DNA of 64,000 nucleotides from Litsea cubeba (Eukaryota > Streptophyta > Magnoliopsida > Laurales > Lauraceae). The notes beneath the pieces were generated by a model. That model saw only the letters and a program-made list of their open reading frames with translations. It ran no database searches and had not been told where the DNA came from. Below, piece by piece: positions 1 to 10,788 of the stretch; position 1 is the stretch's first letter, and every line of letters begins with the position of its first letter. A program made the position numbers and the translations under genes. The stretch spans positions 48,979,551 through 49,043,550 of the forward strand of contig CM022949.1 in the NCBI GenBank assembly GCA_012931725.1, given 5' to 3'.

Positions 1-2
1 CG

Positions 3-116
3 ATTGAAGGGTATATCAGGGTTTTGGTGGATAGCAAGGTGGTTTATGATGCCCTTGAATCAATTGTCAATAAGGCAGCTTATCCTGTTTGTAAGATTTT
101 TCATATCACTTCATGA
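3..116 (+). CDS. Possible C-terminal tail of an unidentified protein
   Basis: From the left edge an open frame of 37 codons runs to a TGA at 114-116. It starts IEGYIRVLVDSK and ends CKIFHITS. The amino-acid composition (V, D, Y, E, K mixed with hydrophobics) looks more protein-like than the surrounding AT-rich DNA, and the following 300 bases could be a 3' UTR. I do not recognise the family. No domain or motif can be named from so short a piece, and it may be a chance frame. The rest of the gene, if real, lies outside the window. Confidence 0.27.
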   Translation: MEGYIRVLVDSKVVYDALESIVNKAAYPVCKIFHITS

Positions 117-3100
117 ATCCTGGTAGAGTACCTGTGTTTTGAATTCTTTATTTATTTTTAATGGATTGTATGGATGTCTGTTTGGGTTGTTTGAATAGTC
201 TTCTTCTTTGCAGAGAAGGGTCTTGATTCTGGAAGTTATAGGATTTCTTGAACTTATCGTTTGTTTGATGGGTTCGTGCCCCATAACTAATTCTGGTTCC
301 AAATTTCAGAACCCATAACTAATTTAGACTTGGACCGGCAAGAGGGTTGCCATCAAAGTTGGATATAAGGGAGGAAGGAGGGGGAGGAAGCATAAAAATA
401 AATGTGAGAGCGGGGATATCGGCGCTAAACAATAATGAAGAAAAAGAAACCGCTTAACTGTAAAAAAGAAGAAAAAACGAACTGGGATATCCCTGCTTGT
501 ATATGTAGGTGAGTAGGGATATTGAAAAGGTATTGAAAAGGGCCCATGGGACTACTACAGTCATTTCATATCTTCTAAAGCCTTTTTACTCTACAATGAG
601 TCTAATGAGATTTTTTCCGTAAAACCCCCTATTTATTTTTTTTACAAGTTATAACATATTATGTTTATTAATAAAAACTAATTTAGATATACCTGAATTA
701 AGTTTACTACATCTTAACTTCTTCACAAGGGTTTGCAAACACATCAGTTCCAATTTTGAAACTAAAGTGGATTCAGACCCGTTTCTAAATAACAATTCCA
801 ATTTCGGATCCAGTTTTGATACAAAAGCTATTTTATTGGTTTAAAATTCTGACCATAAAAATCTTTTAGGCACAAAAGACGTCAAAAACTAACTTACATC
901 AATTAGATTAATGAGTTAACATGTCATTAACATAAAACCAAGCATTGTTGCATAGTTAACATATATGAACAAAGACAAAACATTACAAAATCAACATGAG
1001 TCCAGCCCTTAAAACATCATTTCAAGAATTTACACAACCTTTAACAAGCCGCAAGAAAATCAGAATAAAATCACGCAACATAGTTCAAACCTTTAGAGAA
1101 TCATGAAAATCATTTCTATTTTTTTTTTCAAGCCAACAAACAAGCAAATGTGGAAAGTGTAACAATACAAGCAGTGGGTATATTCTAATAAATTATAAAG
1201 AACTAGTTTTGTCACCCTCTTTAGAGACTTTTCTCTTTATTTGCTGATCCTTGCGCTTCAGCCTTAGAGGTTAGTAATAAACACAATCTTCATTTGCTGA
1301 AAATAAGAGACATTTACGGAACAAAATCAGTAATCAAAAGCCATGTGCGGATGATGAGAAGTGTTGCCCCTTTAATGAAGTAATCAATCCTTGCTATCCA
1401 ACGTGCAGGTGCACTCCTTGCTGTCTGCACTTAACCATTGAAGCAGGGTCTCGCTTTTGAAGTGTCTACAAAGTTAGCCCTTCAACAGCAGGGGCCTTTT
1501 CATCTTCAGAGGCAAAAATATCAAAATTTTGCCAAAATCATGTCTTATTACGACAAAAAACCAAATTTGTCAAAAATGCAATTTTGAAAGTTTTTGGCAA
1601 TTTCTTCTCTCTGAAAATAGCATTTTTGGCAATCACAAAAACGTTTTTAGCTAAGACAAGCTTAAAACAAAAGATAAAAATTAGACCCTTTCGAGTCATC
1701 AATCTCACTGTTATTAGAGCTTGGTGTGATTTTGAAGGAACTAGGTGGCATTTAATGCAATTTTGATAAATTGATACTAATCGCGAACAAGACATTCGTA
1801 AGACAAAACCAATTAAAATTTAAAATTGCATTTTTCCAAAAAAAAAAAAAAAACACCATTTTTTAACAATTTTCAAATGGGTTGGCTGAAAATACAATTT
1901 TGACAATTCCAAAAATATTGTTAGCAAATAAACACCCATGTGAAAGCCACCGGTTTTAGAGATAAATTTAAAATAGAGACCAAAAATCTAAGAGAAAACA
2001 AGATGATAATAGAGAGATCAAGGGTGAAATTCATTAGATCTGTCACGTACAGTATGCATTAGACCTTAAAAAGCTAGATATAACTTTAATAGCTCATCAG
2101 ATTTTACTATTATAATTGAATCATAAAATCCAAAGAATCAAAAAATGAGATCAGTAATTTTATTATGGCTCGGGGTGACTTTGGAGGGTAATAACCATTA
2201 TTTTGATAAACTGATTCAAATGACTAGGATCTTTAATGTTTCTGTAAATTTGTCAGTTTCTGGATATATCATGAAAATCAATTTAATCTTCTCTTGATAG
2301 ATCAACGTTCAATGTTGAAATATTTTTTTGAGAAACTGATGTTACCGACAATATTTTGATTGATTTGATCTTAATTTTACAATTGCTGAATAATAACTTA
2401 TCAATTAAATTTAAGAATAAAATATTTTAATTTAAAGCGTTATTATTTTCTACTTATCTAGTTTGTAGAACTATCTATATATGAGGTGCTTAAATGCATG
2501 TATAGGTTGTAAATCTCTTCAGCCATATTAGGGTGTACAGGTGCCTTTTTTCCTAACAAATTGCATTCCACTGTAAATAGGATAAACTGTAATATATCAC
2601 TTCCCAAATGCTAATTAGCATTGCAAGAACTTGCATCATTTACGCAATTAACCTTGACGAGGCCTGAGAAACACAGCAATGTGTTGAGAGTCGCAACTAA
2701 CACCACCTATGTGCGTGCTAAACCAATATTTTCAAATGAAATGGCATAAAGATTGATGCAAGTGGGTGTGCAATATTCCTTAACTTTATCTCCACCGGCC
2801 GATCCAACCAACCATCAACTAAATTCACTAAGGCCAAATACTTCTTCAAGACATCTCAGTATTGTGCCAAGTATCAGATACCTACACTATTAATGATAAA
2901 AGCAACATAGAGCATGTCCATGTAGAAGCTCGTGTGGAAGATGAGGGGGAGAGGAGGAGAGAGAGAGAGAGAAATAGAAAATAGAGGGGAATCAAGATTT
3001 AAGTTTTCAGGAGCATAGAGGATATGGGCAGGCTTCATGAAAAGACCCATTTTGGGCTTCAAACTCGTGGAGGGCTGGCTTTTTAAAAATTCAATTGGAC

Positions 3101-3131
3101 GGGCTTCTTGAAATTTTGAGCATCTCTTTCT
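117..3131. other. AT-rich spacer without recognisable gene
   Basis: I see no coding exon, tRNA or intact transposon here. The DNA is AT-rich, with several A/T homopolymers (for example 1119-1130 and 1840-1853) and a GA run at about 2951-2973. Short frames on both strands are closely spaced chance frames without domain signals. Confidence 0.6.
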
Positions 3132-3210
3132 CGTTTTGGCTTGCTGACGTCATTGTCCCTCACCAGCGTTTTGGCTTGCTGACGTCATTGTCCCTCACCA
3201 GCTGGTGAGG
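3132..3210. repeat. 35-bp tandem duplication ending in an 18-bp palindrome
   Basis: Two exact 35-bp copies lie at 3132-3166 and 3167-3201. The second copy runs into CTGGTGAGG, so that 3193-3210 reads CCTCACCAGCTGGTGAGG, a perfect palindrome. A diverged relative of the segment beginning ATTGTCCCTCAC, followed by a TA tract, is seen again at about 4026-4090. This suggests both are ends of one repeat family. Confidence 0.8.
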
Positions 3211-3264
3211 AAAATATGCATGAAAATACTCCTCAATAAATATATATATATATATATATATAAT

Positions 3265-3652
3265 GGGGCCAGCTCTCCTAAGCTGAAACTTAAGATAAGA
3301 TAAGCTTTAAGTTCAATTACATAGTGGGACCCACTTGGGGACCCACATGGGAATGGAGGTGGGGGGTTTCAAGGACTCCCTGGGACCCTCTTTCCTACAA
3401 AAAAATCAGCCCCAATCGTGGTTTCTATCATCTCCATATGGGCACACCAAAAGTTTAATGATCAACAGTCTATTCGGATTGGTATATAGTCGATCCAACG
3501 GTCTAGTAAATTCGGATTTGACAAAAAGTTGGTGGGCTTGTGCAATTTAAGGGGGTCGTGTGTTTGGACCATTTGAATGGATTAAGGATGGGCTCTAAAA
3601 ACGTTAACTTACGGAATCATATCATAAGCTTAAGCTTAGGAGAACCTTGCTC
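3265..3652. mobile_element. MITE-like element in a TA-rich target
   Basis: The left end (TCTCCTAAGCT followed by AACTTAAGATA) and the reverse complement of the right end (TCTCCTAAGCTTAAGCTTATG) match with few mismatches over about 27 bp. The two ends are about 385 bp apart. Both sides are TA-rich tracts, so the exact target-site duplication cannot be read. The interior carries no coding capacity. Size, inverted ends and TA-rich target fit a non-autonomous DNA transposon; the superfamily is not decided. Confidence 0.5.
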
Positions 3653-5200
3653 ATATATAATATATATATATATAATAGATCTCCTCAACAGATGTGTGTG
3701 CGACTATCCCTAACCTCAATCTCTCTCTATCACGACAATCTCAGACACTCTCTGCACAAAACCTCTCTCGGCAATCTCTCTCTGAGCGCAGACTCTCTCT
3801 CTCTCTCTCTGCAGACACAGCTCCCTGGGCAATCTTTTTCTCTCTGTGCCTCCATCACTCGCTCCTGGACGTTGATCTCGTTGCAGCCATATTTGCCTGG
3901 CGTCGTCTCCCCCACTGCAGTGTCCCTCAAGTCGCTCCCAGACATTAACCTCGTTGTCCTTTTAAAAAATTTTCCAGTATATAGGGTGACAAAAAAAATT
4001 ACACTTTTCATGTGTAAAAAGGAAATTGTCCCTCACTCTTTGGTGATAGAAAGATGCATATGAACATTCCCTTATATATATATATATATATATATTCATA
4101 GCCCACAAATTTAATGAGTTTATATTAAAAGATAAAATTTGACCCTCGATTCCAACAGTCCAATCCATTTGGATAAGTGAAAACTCAATGGGTCTAGTGC
4201 GCTGTTAATTGGCCGGAACAATAAACCCTTATTTGGTCATAGCGTCTTGGAAGTGCCAAACGTCTTGTTTTGCCAGTTGTGTACTCATTTATAGTCAAGC
4301 AAAATGGACTCCAAAATGACTCGATGGTGTTTGGAATTGTCATGACAAATGCCAAAAAAAAAAATCAAATAGAGTACCTAAATTGTGGTCAAATTGTAAA
4401 AATAAAAAATTTAAAAAAATAAATAACCCTATTTTCTGTGGGATTTTTAGTGCAATGGGCATGAGTTTTGATTGTTTTAATTATTAGTGCAATGGGGCAA
4501 TCTTGCTTTCACGTCTCAACCCCGACCATTAGCTCAAAATATATACATTGAAGTGGCAACCATGGCACAACTTTCGGCCCATTTGCTTTGGATGAAATTG
4601 AATTACTAGCAATTCATGATAAAATGGGCAGCATAGAAGGAACATTAAAGAGGTGCAAGATGAAGAATTGATGCATGTGCAAATGGAACTTGCCTTTCCT
4701 AAGATTTGATTTCCTAGGGATAGTCCACTACTCATTTTCCATGAAAGAATAAGAACTTCTTTGTTGCCATTTGTAGTTCTTTACCTTTTGATTCTTCAGT
4801 TTTAAACAAGGAGAAAAAATATATATACTTCCTAGAATTCCTAAGAATTCAATTTAATGCTAACGAATGGGCACCTACCTAGTCAATACTTGAATCTAAG
4901 CTAAAAAAAAAAAACATATTGTTCTTAGTTGATACTTCTTATCTCTAATTACCTAAAAATTCTAATGCATCTCGGGCAAATCCAATCCAACCAAGTTTAG
5001 ATATACACCTGAATGTAAAATAACAAGACTAAAGAATTGAATATAAAGTATGACAAATCTGGCTGTTCAAATTCTCACATAGTTCAAATCATTTAACATC
5101 AATATACTTCAAAAAATAAAAAATATGCACTCCAATAGGATAAGAAGAAAAAAGAAAAGAATTGAATATATTGAAAGAAACACTACTAGTGCCTATCAAA
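3653..5200. other. Spacer with simple repeats
   Basis: TA microsatellites flank this stretch at about 3655-3675 and 4074-4096. A CT-rich tract (CTCTCTCTCTCTCT) sits near 3797-3812. The open frames at 3647-4063 on both strands follow this CT-rich composition and show no domain. From 4.1 to 5.2 kb I see only AT-rich DNA. Confidence 0.55.
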
Positions 5201-5242
5201 ATGGAAAGAAAAACAGAAGGAAAAACCCTTAAGACACTTCTA

Positions 5243-5317
5243 GTCCCTTCAGTTCAGGTCTCCAAAACATTTCCACATGGGTTTATCTCAGAAGAATTCT
5301 GTGAATCATCATCAAGG
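5243..5317 (-). ncRNA. Box C/D snoRNA, 25S guide (paralogue 1)
   Basis: On the minus strand the order is stem CCTT, box C ATGATGA (5306-5312), an internal CTGA usable as box D', box D CTGA (5249-5252) and closing stem AAGG. Directly before box D lies TTGGAGACCTG (plus-strand 5255-5265). It is complementary to the large-subunit rRNA segment CAGGTCTCCAA, as I remember that rRNA. Box C/D RNAs direct 2'-O-methylation five bases upstream of box D, here a G. The paralogue at 6030-6110 keeps this guide. The D' guide has diverged from that paralogue and no longer shows the 18S match. Confidence 0.72.
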
Positions 5318-6029
5318 ACAAAGGACGTTAGCATTTCATCACGTCACAGAAGTGATCAACTATCAAACACACAACATTGCAACCAAACAAAAGTCTATGC
5401 ATTTTATAATGAGAAAGAAAGGAAACTCCCTCAGAATAAAGAAACTCCCTCAGAATATTTGTATCTTTCAACATTTACATTCAGACAAGGCTGAAACTAT
5501 TGTGTTTTCCAATCACAGGGAGAAGATATTAAAAAAATAGTATATCAATAAAAGAAAAGCATACACAAGTATACAAGATCATAATCACAGAAATATGTCA
5601 TTACAACATCTCACTAGAATGGGAAATAATTTCTATTCATACCTAAGAAGAGAAGAGTGGGTTTGGCAACCAAGAACAGAGGTCTTAGCACTAATATGCC
5701 AAAAGAAAATCATCAAAACAAATGATTATATTGAAAGAAACAACAAAAATATCAAGTCCAATAATCCAATATAGGATTTCTCAAAAAAAAAAAAAAATCA
5801 TTCAAATGTTATCTTCTCTAAAGATAACCAATCAATTGCAATAAAATGCTTGAAATAAACAGAACCCATGAAGATGGGACCACCCAATACAAAACACAAA
5901 AATCCAATAAAATTAGGTTCAGAATGTCTATAAAACTGAATCTACCTGTCAATCGAACAGGGATTCAAAAGGCCCAAAGTAATAAAGAAAACAAATGAAA
6001 GAGAAACGAAATAAACACTCCCATATAGA

Positions 6030-6110
6030 TCCCTTCAGTTCAGGTCTCCAGAATATTCCGCATGTATTATCTCGGAAGAACGAAAGTTTTCTTTGAATCA
6101 TCATCAGGGA
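6030..6110 (-). ncRNA. U59: Box C/D snoRNA with U59-type 18S guide (paralogue 2)
   Basis: Terminal stem TCCCT/AGGGA encloses box C (ATGATGA, minus strand of about 6098-6104) and box D CTGA (6035-6038). The box D guide TGGAGACCTG matches the same 25S segment as the paralogue at 5243-5317. The internal guide AACTTTCGTTCTT, just before the D'-like CCGA, is complementary over 13 nt to the 18S rRNA segment AAGAACGAAAGTT. That is the target of human SNORD59 and yeast snR54 (Am). This RNA may therefore guide two sites, one in each rRNA subunit. The family name is inferred from the 18S guide only. Confidence 0.75.
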
Positions 6111-6329
6111 ATGAGAAGCTTACACTAATCGGTTTTTCAATAATAATAATAAGCAATGAAGGGTTTTTCCAATTGTCAGAATGAAGAACCATGAAAACAA
6201 TAAAATCAAATAAAAAGGTCAAGGCAAACAAGCGATCGACTAAAATAGAATCCAATGAGATTTTATGAAGAGAAAAACCCTAGATTACAAAGAGTAAATC
6301 GGAGGAGACGGCCAAAAAGTGGATCAAAT

Positions 6330-7450
6330 GGTACATAATGGTATGGACATTATTTGCATATTTTTTTCTACACGATTTTTCTTATTCTAGGGGATCAAAT
6401 ACAAATAAATAAAGACCATATGCGATAAACCACTATCAGTTAAATCTAGTGTTGTGATTTAACTCCAATCTCGTAGGAAACAAGAGAAGAAGCTGATAAC
6501 AACACCCACTTTATGAGTTTTTCAGCCAAACATGCCAACATGCCCACTTTGTATTCAGAAAAACTCAAATTATAATATATTAAGCTTGAAGGTTTTGGAT
6601 TCAATTTAGACTATACTTTATATTTTGACTAGAAGTTACTTTAAATATACTCTCCCTTCAATTTTCACTAATATACCCCACCCCCACACACACATATACT
6701 CTCCCTTCAATTTTCACTAATATACTCCCCCCCTGCGCACTTATCGACTCCCATCTTCCCCAATTTTTAACATATATCGAATCCTATCTCTTCATGCAAA
6801 TGATGGAAGCTACCAAAACAAGATTCCATAAATTGTAGAAATCAATCTCATATATTATCTTAATTTAGACCTTTTTATCTATTTTCTACTTAGCTAGTAT
6901 GTAGAACTAACTTGGAATGTTAACTTTATATACATTTCTGATGAGATCTACCATGATACTGAAGTTTTTAAAGAGTAAACTAAATCAAGAAAAGTAAGCA
7001 AGTTGACATAAGATGAGGCAAGTTTCAAATGTCATAAAGAGTAAACTAAATCAAGAAAAGTAAGCAAGTTGACATAAGATGAGGCAAGTTTCAAATGTCA
7101 ATTTGAAAGGGAAAGAAGCAAAGTTTTAATTTTGTGAATGTGCAGTTTGGTAGGATTTATCTAGGTAGGAGTCTAAGCAACTGATTTCTCACGTAGAGAT
7201 TGGTTATTGGGCAACACTGATATTGGACCAAGGTAGTATGGTACATAATGGTATGGACACTGCAAGATGTTTCTTATTCTAGGGGATCAAATACAAATAA
7301 ATAGAGAGCATATATGATAAACCACTCTTCAGTTAAATTTAGTGCTGTTATTTAACTCCAATCTCGTAGGAAACAAGAGAAGAAGCTGATGACAACACCG
7401 ACTCTTTATGAGTTTTTCAGCCTACATGCCACTTCGTATTCAGAACATGA
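6330..7450. repeat. Duplicated about 200-bp segment plus 66-bp tandem repeat inside the snoRNA host
   Basis: The segment at about 6330-6560 (from GTACATAATGGTATGGACA to TTTTTCAGCC and beyond) recurs at about 7237-7450 with some 10-15% visible differences. Each copy can form a hairpin around GTTAAAT/ATTTAAC. Between them a 66-bp unit is repeated exactly at 6969-7034 and 7035-7100. I cannot assign an RNA class: no box C/D or H/ACA set is complete in either copy. Confidence 0.65.
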
Positions 7451-8676
7451 GGATAGTTAAAACTCAAATCACACCAATATTAATCAAGACACTACACGAA
7501 CAAAATACACTACGTTCACACATGCAAAAGGAATTAGAATAGGGGTCCTCAGGAACTAATGTGTTGCACAAAATAATCCAATTCTTCCGAGGGGACAAAT
7601 CAGAAAGAAGCAGATCAAACCTAAACAAAGATAAAAGCTTTCAGATAATTTAAATCTAGCAAACACCAAATACTACCTTAATTAAGATAAGCGCACATAC
7701 AATAGAAGGCAAAAACAATGAAAATATAAACAAAAAAAATTGTTTTAAATCACAATGGAAACTACAAAGTCAAAGATGATATCATATTATCAAAAGAAAA
7801 TATTTAAAAAACAGAATTTTTTGCGTCATTGAAAGCAGAGTGAATCTGTGAAATTGGGAAAGCAACAGAAAGCACAAGATTTTGAAATTACAATATGCAA
7901 TTAGGTGCTCAGAATTCAAAATTTAACGAGTTGTGAGAATGGTAATGATTCTTTGCACAGCGATCACAAGGAAATGGTTTCCCAGGTGATTAGAACAGAA
8001 GCAGCTAATGTTAATATAGGGTGCAAAATTGCATAAACTAATGCAGATTAATCTGACAATGCTTGGAAGGTAATAGTTAAGACTTCTCGTTATAAAAACC
8101 AAATGCAACCTTCAATTAGGGCCTCTCTATTTGCAAGGTATGCCTGAGAATTCATTATGGATGGGTATACAAAATCCTTTATAGCTGTCCCATCCTGAGT
8201 TAGCAAATTCCCAAGCACTCTTTAAGCTGAATTTGTAGAAATCTAGAAGCCAAAAGGGGTAATCCAGCCAAATGCTAAGAGAACAGCAACTGAACACTGT
8301 AAAAAGTTCCGAACATATGAAATTCCTCCAACCAATCAGAAATTCATGAAGCCGTGTGGAATTCCATATGTTGGGAATTTCTTACAGCAGTGCATGTTGC
8401 ATCACAACATCTGAAATTTCATATTCTATTAGTGAAATTCCGAATATTTTGATTTGTGATTAATCACTTTTGGCATTTAACCAAAATCCAGCTTTGAATG
8501 GACCAAGTTTTACTTGAGCATTTAGGAATCGTGCTAGGGGCACGTATTAAGAGATTTTATTTATACCCTCCACCCAGCAGAAATTCTCAAACAAGCAGGT
8601 CCTTGCTTTGAATGAGTCAATAGATAGACATTACACAACAATATAACAGCAAGGACATGAATAAAAGCAGGGAAAT
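7451..8676. other. Spacer within the snoRNA host region
   Basis: About 1.2 kb of AT-rich DNA without a recognisable snoRNA, exon or repeat. I searched the minus strand for TGATGA followed at 60-120 nt by CTGA and found no convincing pair here. Confidence 0.4.
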
Positions 8677-8796
8677 GTTACCTCAGTGAAATCCATTTAT
8701 GTCAATTGAAATGTGGCTACCCCCAAGTAGGTTCTCCCTGAAAACAGGGTCTTGGTTTCACCACACCTCCAAATATGGATAAATCATCACTGGCAA
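8677..8796 (-). ncRNA. Orphan long box C/D snoRNA, copy 1 of 3
   Basis: Minus strand: stem TTGCC, box C GTGATGA (8784-8790), about 95 nt, box D CTGA (8683-8686), stem GGTAA. The interior contains a nested hairpin: TGTGG...CCACA outside, CCAAG...CTTGG, then CCCTG-TTTT-CAGGG. The three copies in the window agree almost perfectly over this hairpin, while the sequence beside box D varies. The RNA is longer than a typical guide snoRNA, and I found no rRNA match. It could be a structural or processing RNA, or a guide with a target I do not recall. Confidence 0.66.
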
Positions 8797-8969
8797 ATGG
8801 GCATAAAGGGAAGTTACAAAGGGTTAAAAAAACATAAAATAACTTATTACAAGGGTCTGCACTTCTGCTACAACACTAATTTCGAAGGTTTAATCAGTTG
8901 ATTTATTTAGTTGAAAATAATAATCAGAGAACAAACTGGTAAAGATATACAAGTGCTTAGAAGACCGTA

Positions 8970-10130
8970 AACTCCAACTAGCTCCACCCTTAAACCCTTA
9001 AATAACAGGAACTTAAGACAAAAACACGAAATACAATTCAAAAATTCAAGGTGACAAAGGTAGCAAATATTAGTTTAGAGAAAATAATGTTATGTACAAA
9101 ATGTCTAATCGGCAGCACTATAAATTGCAAAGCAAATTCCAAAAAGGCTAAATTAAAGCACCTTCCCAGCCATTTTCTCAAAGTACTATAAACAATTGAA
9201 TCCTTGGAAACAAAAATAGTAGATCAATTTCATTAGAATGAAAAATAGGTAAATACAAAACAAAGAAATAGGAATAGAAGAGAAATAATGCCTCAGTTAG
9301 ATCCATTGATGTCATGTGAAATGTGGCTACACCAAGTAGGTTCTCCCTGAAAACAGGGTCTTGGTTTCACCACACCTCCAAATATGGATAAATCATCATG
9401 GGCTGGGCAGATAAAAGAAAAAACTCAAGTACAAGAGGTAATAAAATAGGAAAAATCACAAAAAAATGAAATGGTAAAAGATATTTATTTAAAAGATCCA
9501 TTGGAGTTATATGAATGTTAACTCCAACTAGCTTCAGCTTAATAACAGGGACTCGGACTTGAAGCCTGTATACATATGAACATCAGAAATAAAGCCAACA
9601 CAACAATACCAAGATTTGATAGTCCGAAGCTGATGCTAGTTTAGAGAGGCCCAACTGGAGAATAACTAACCAGCTGCAGCTCCCAATTCTAAAGCAAACC
9701 TAATGGCTAAAAAGTTTAGCACCCGAATCCAACAAGACACCCAACTCCAACTAGCTTCAGCTTAATAACAGGGACTGGGACTTGAAGCCTGTATACACAT
9801 ATGAACATCAGAAATAAAGCCAACACAACAATACCAAGATTTGATAGTCCGAAGCTGATGCTAGTTTAGAGAGGCCCAGCTGGAGAATAACTAACCAGCT
9901 GCAGCTCCCAATTCTAAAGCAAACCTAATGGCTAAAAAGTTTAGCACCCGAATCCAACTAGCTTCAGCTTAATAACAGGGACTCGGACTTGAAGCCTGTT
10001 TTAGTCCGAAGCTGATGCTAGTTTAGAGAGGCCCAGCTGGAGAATAACTAACCAGCTGCAGCTCCCAATTCTAAAGCAAACCTAATGGCTAAAAAGTTTA
10101 GCACCCGAATCCAATAAGACACCCTCCCAG
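8970..10130. repeat. Companion repeat of the orphan snoRNA, amplified to three copies of about 220 bp in one unit
   Basis: Each orphan snoRNA is followed 120-180 bp further right by a related segment beginning CTCCAACTAGC or a diverged form (about 8972, 9522 and 10490). After the second snoRNA this segment is itself triplicated: about 9520-9740, 9741-9956 and 9957-10120, the last with an internal deletion. Each copy can fold AACTAGC-TTCAGCTT against AAGCTGATGCTAGTT. On the minus strand two hairpins separated by AAACTA, and in the first copy a following ACA, loosely resemble an H/ACA RNA. The similarity is weak, so I leave it as a repeat. Confidence 0.6.
9289..9404 (-). ncRNA. Orphan long box C/D snoRNA, copy 2 of 3
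   Basis: Minus strand: box C ATGATGA (9393-9399), box D CTGA (9293-9296), short closing stem of C/G pairs (CCC / GG). It carries the same nested internal hairpin as the copies at 8677-8796 and 10245-10363. Outer-stem bases differ from the other copies but still allow pairing, as expected of a selected RNA rather than a passive repeat. Confidence 0.66.
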
Positions 10131-10244
10131 CCATGCTCTCAAAAAATAATATAAACTGAATAAATCCATAGAAACTAAAATAATTAATAGTAATTTCATT
10201 TATTTAAAATGACAATGAACAGATACAAAACGACTGAGAATTAA

Positions 10245-10363
10245 TGCCTCAGACAGATCCATTAATATCATGTGAAATGTGGCTACCCCAAGTAGGTTCT
10301 CCCTGAAAACAGGGTCTTGGGTTCACCACACCTCCAAAACTAGGATAAATCATCAGTGGCAAA
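10245..10363 (-). ncRNA. Orphan long box C/D snoRNA, copy 3 of 3
   Basis: Minus strand: stem TGCC, box C CTGATGA (10350-10356), conserved hairpin core, box D CTGA (10249-10252), stem GGCA, which pairs perfectly. Box C has a C at its first position where R is usual. Otherwise it is as well formed as the other two copies. Confidence 0.65.
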
Positions 10364-10702
10364 TAAAACCAAATGAATTAGAAGTTATAAAAAAAATACA
10401 GATCAACCAAACCCACAAACCTGAAAGACTTGGTTTAAAAACATAATCATCAAACAAGTGATATTACAAAGATAATTTGGAAACTCCACATGATCATAAG
10501 GAATTAGCAACTCTCAAGTACCTTCTCCTGTAAAAGCAGGAAATTGAAGAACAAATGTCCCATTATTAGGAAAAATGCCACTCCTTCCAATACCAAGAAA
10601 TGCTCATTAGAAAAGATCAAAATAAATTTTAATCCGGAGAAGAATCGAACTTACATAAAGTTATTGGAACTATAAATGGAAGAACTATTCACAACAAGGG
10701 TA

Positions 10703-10788
10703 TGGCTCAGAGATATGTAAGCTTCTCTCTATCAAGAATTTTCTGAAGCAGAACTGGCATTTGAAGCTTTAGTAAATCATCACTGCCA
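10703..10788 (-). ncRNA. U38: U38-type box C/D snoRNA
   Basis: Minus strand: stem TGGC, box C GTGATGA (10777-10783), box D CTGA (10707-10710), stem GCCA. In the interior GCCAGTTCTGCTT lies directly before a D'-like CAGA. It is complementary over 13 nt to 25S rRNA AAGCAGAACTGGC. The same antisense core (CCAGTTCTGCT) is the guide of human SNORD38 and of yeast snR61, which direct methylation of an A in this segment. Five bases upstream of D' falls a U that pairs with that A. The element is about 86 nt long, normal for a guide snoRNA. The name rests on the guide. Confidence 0.82.

Noticed and set aside
5650..5730. Further C/D snoRNA (TTGATGA on the minus strand)
   Set aside because: Box C lacks the leading R, and no CTGA or terminal stem is found at a suitable distance.
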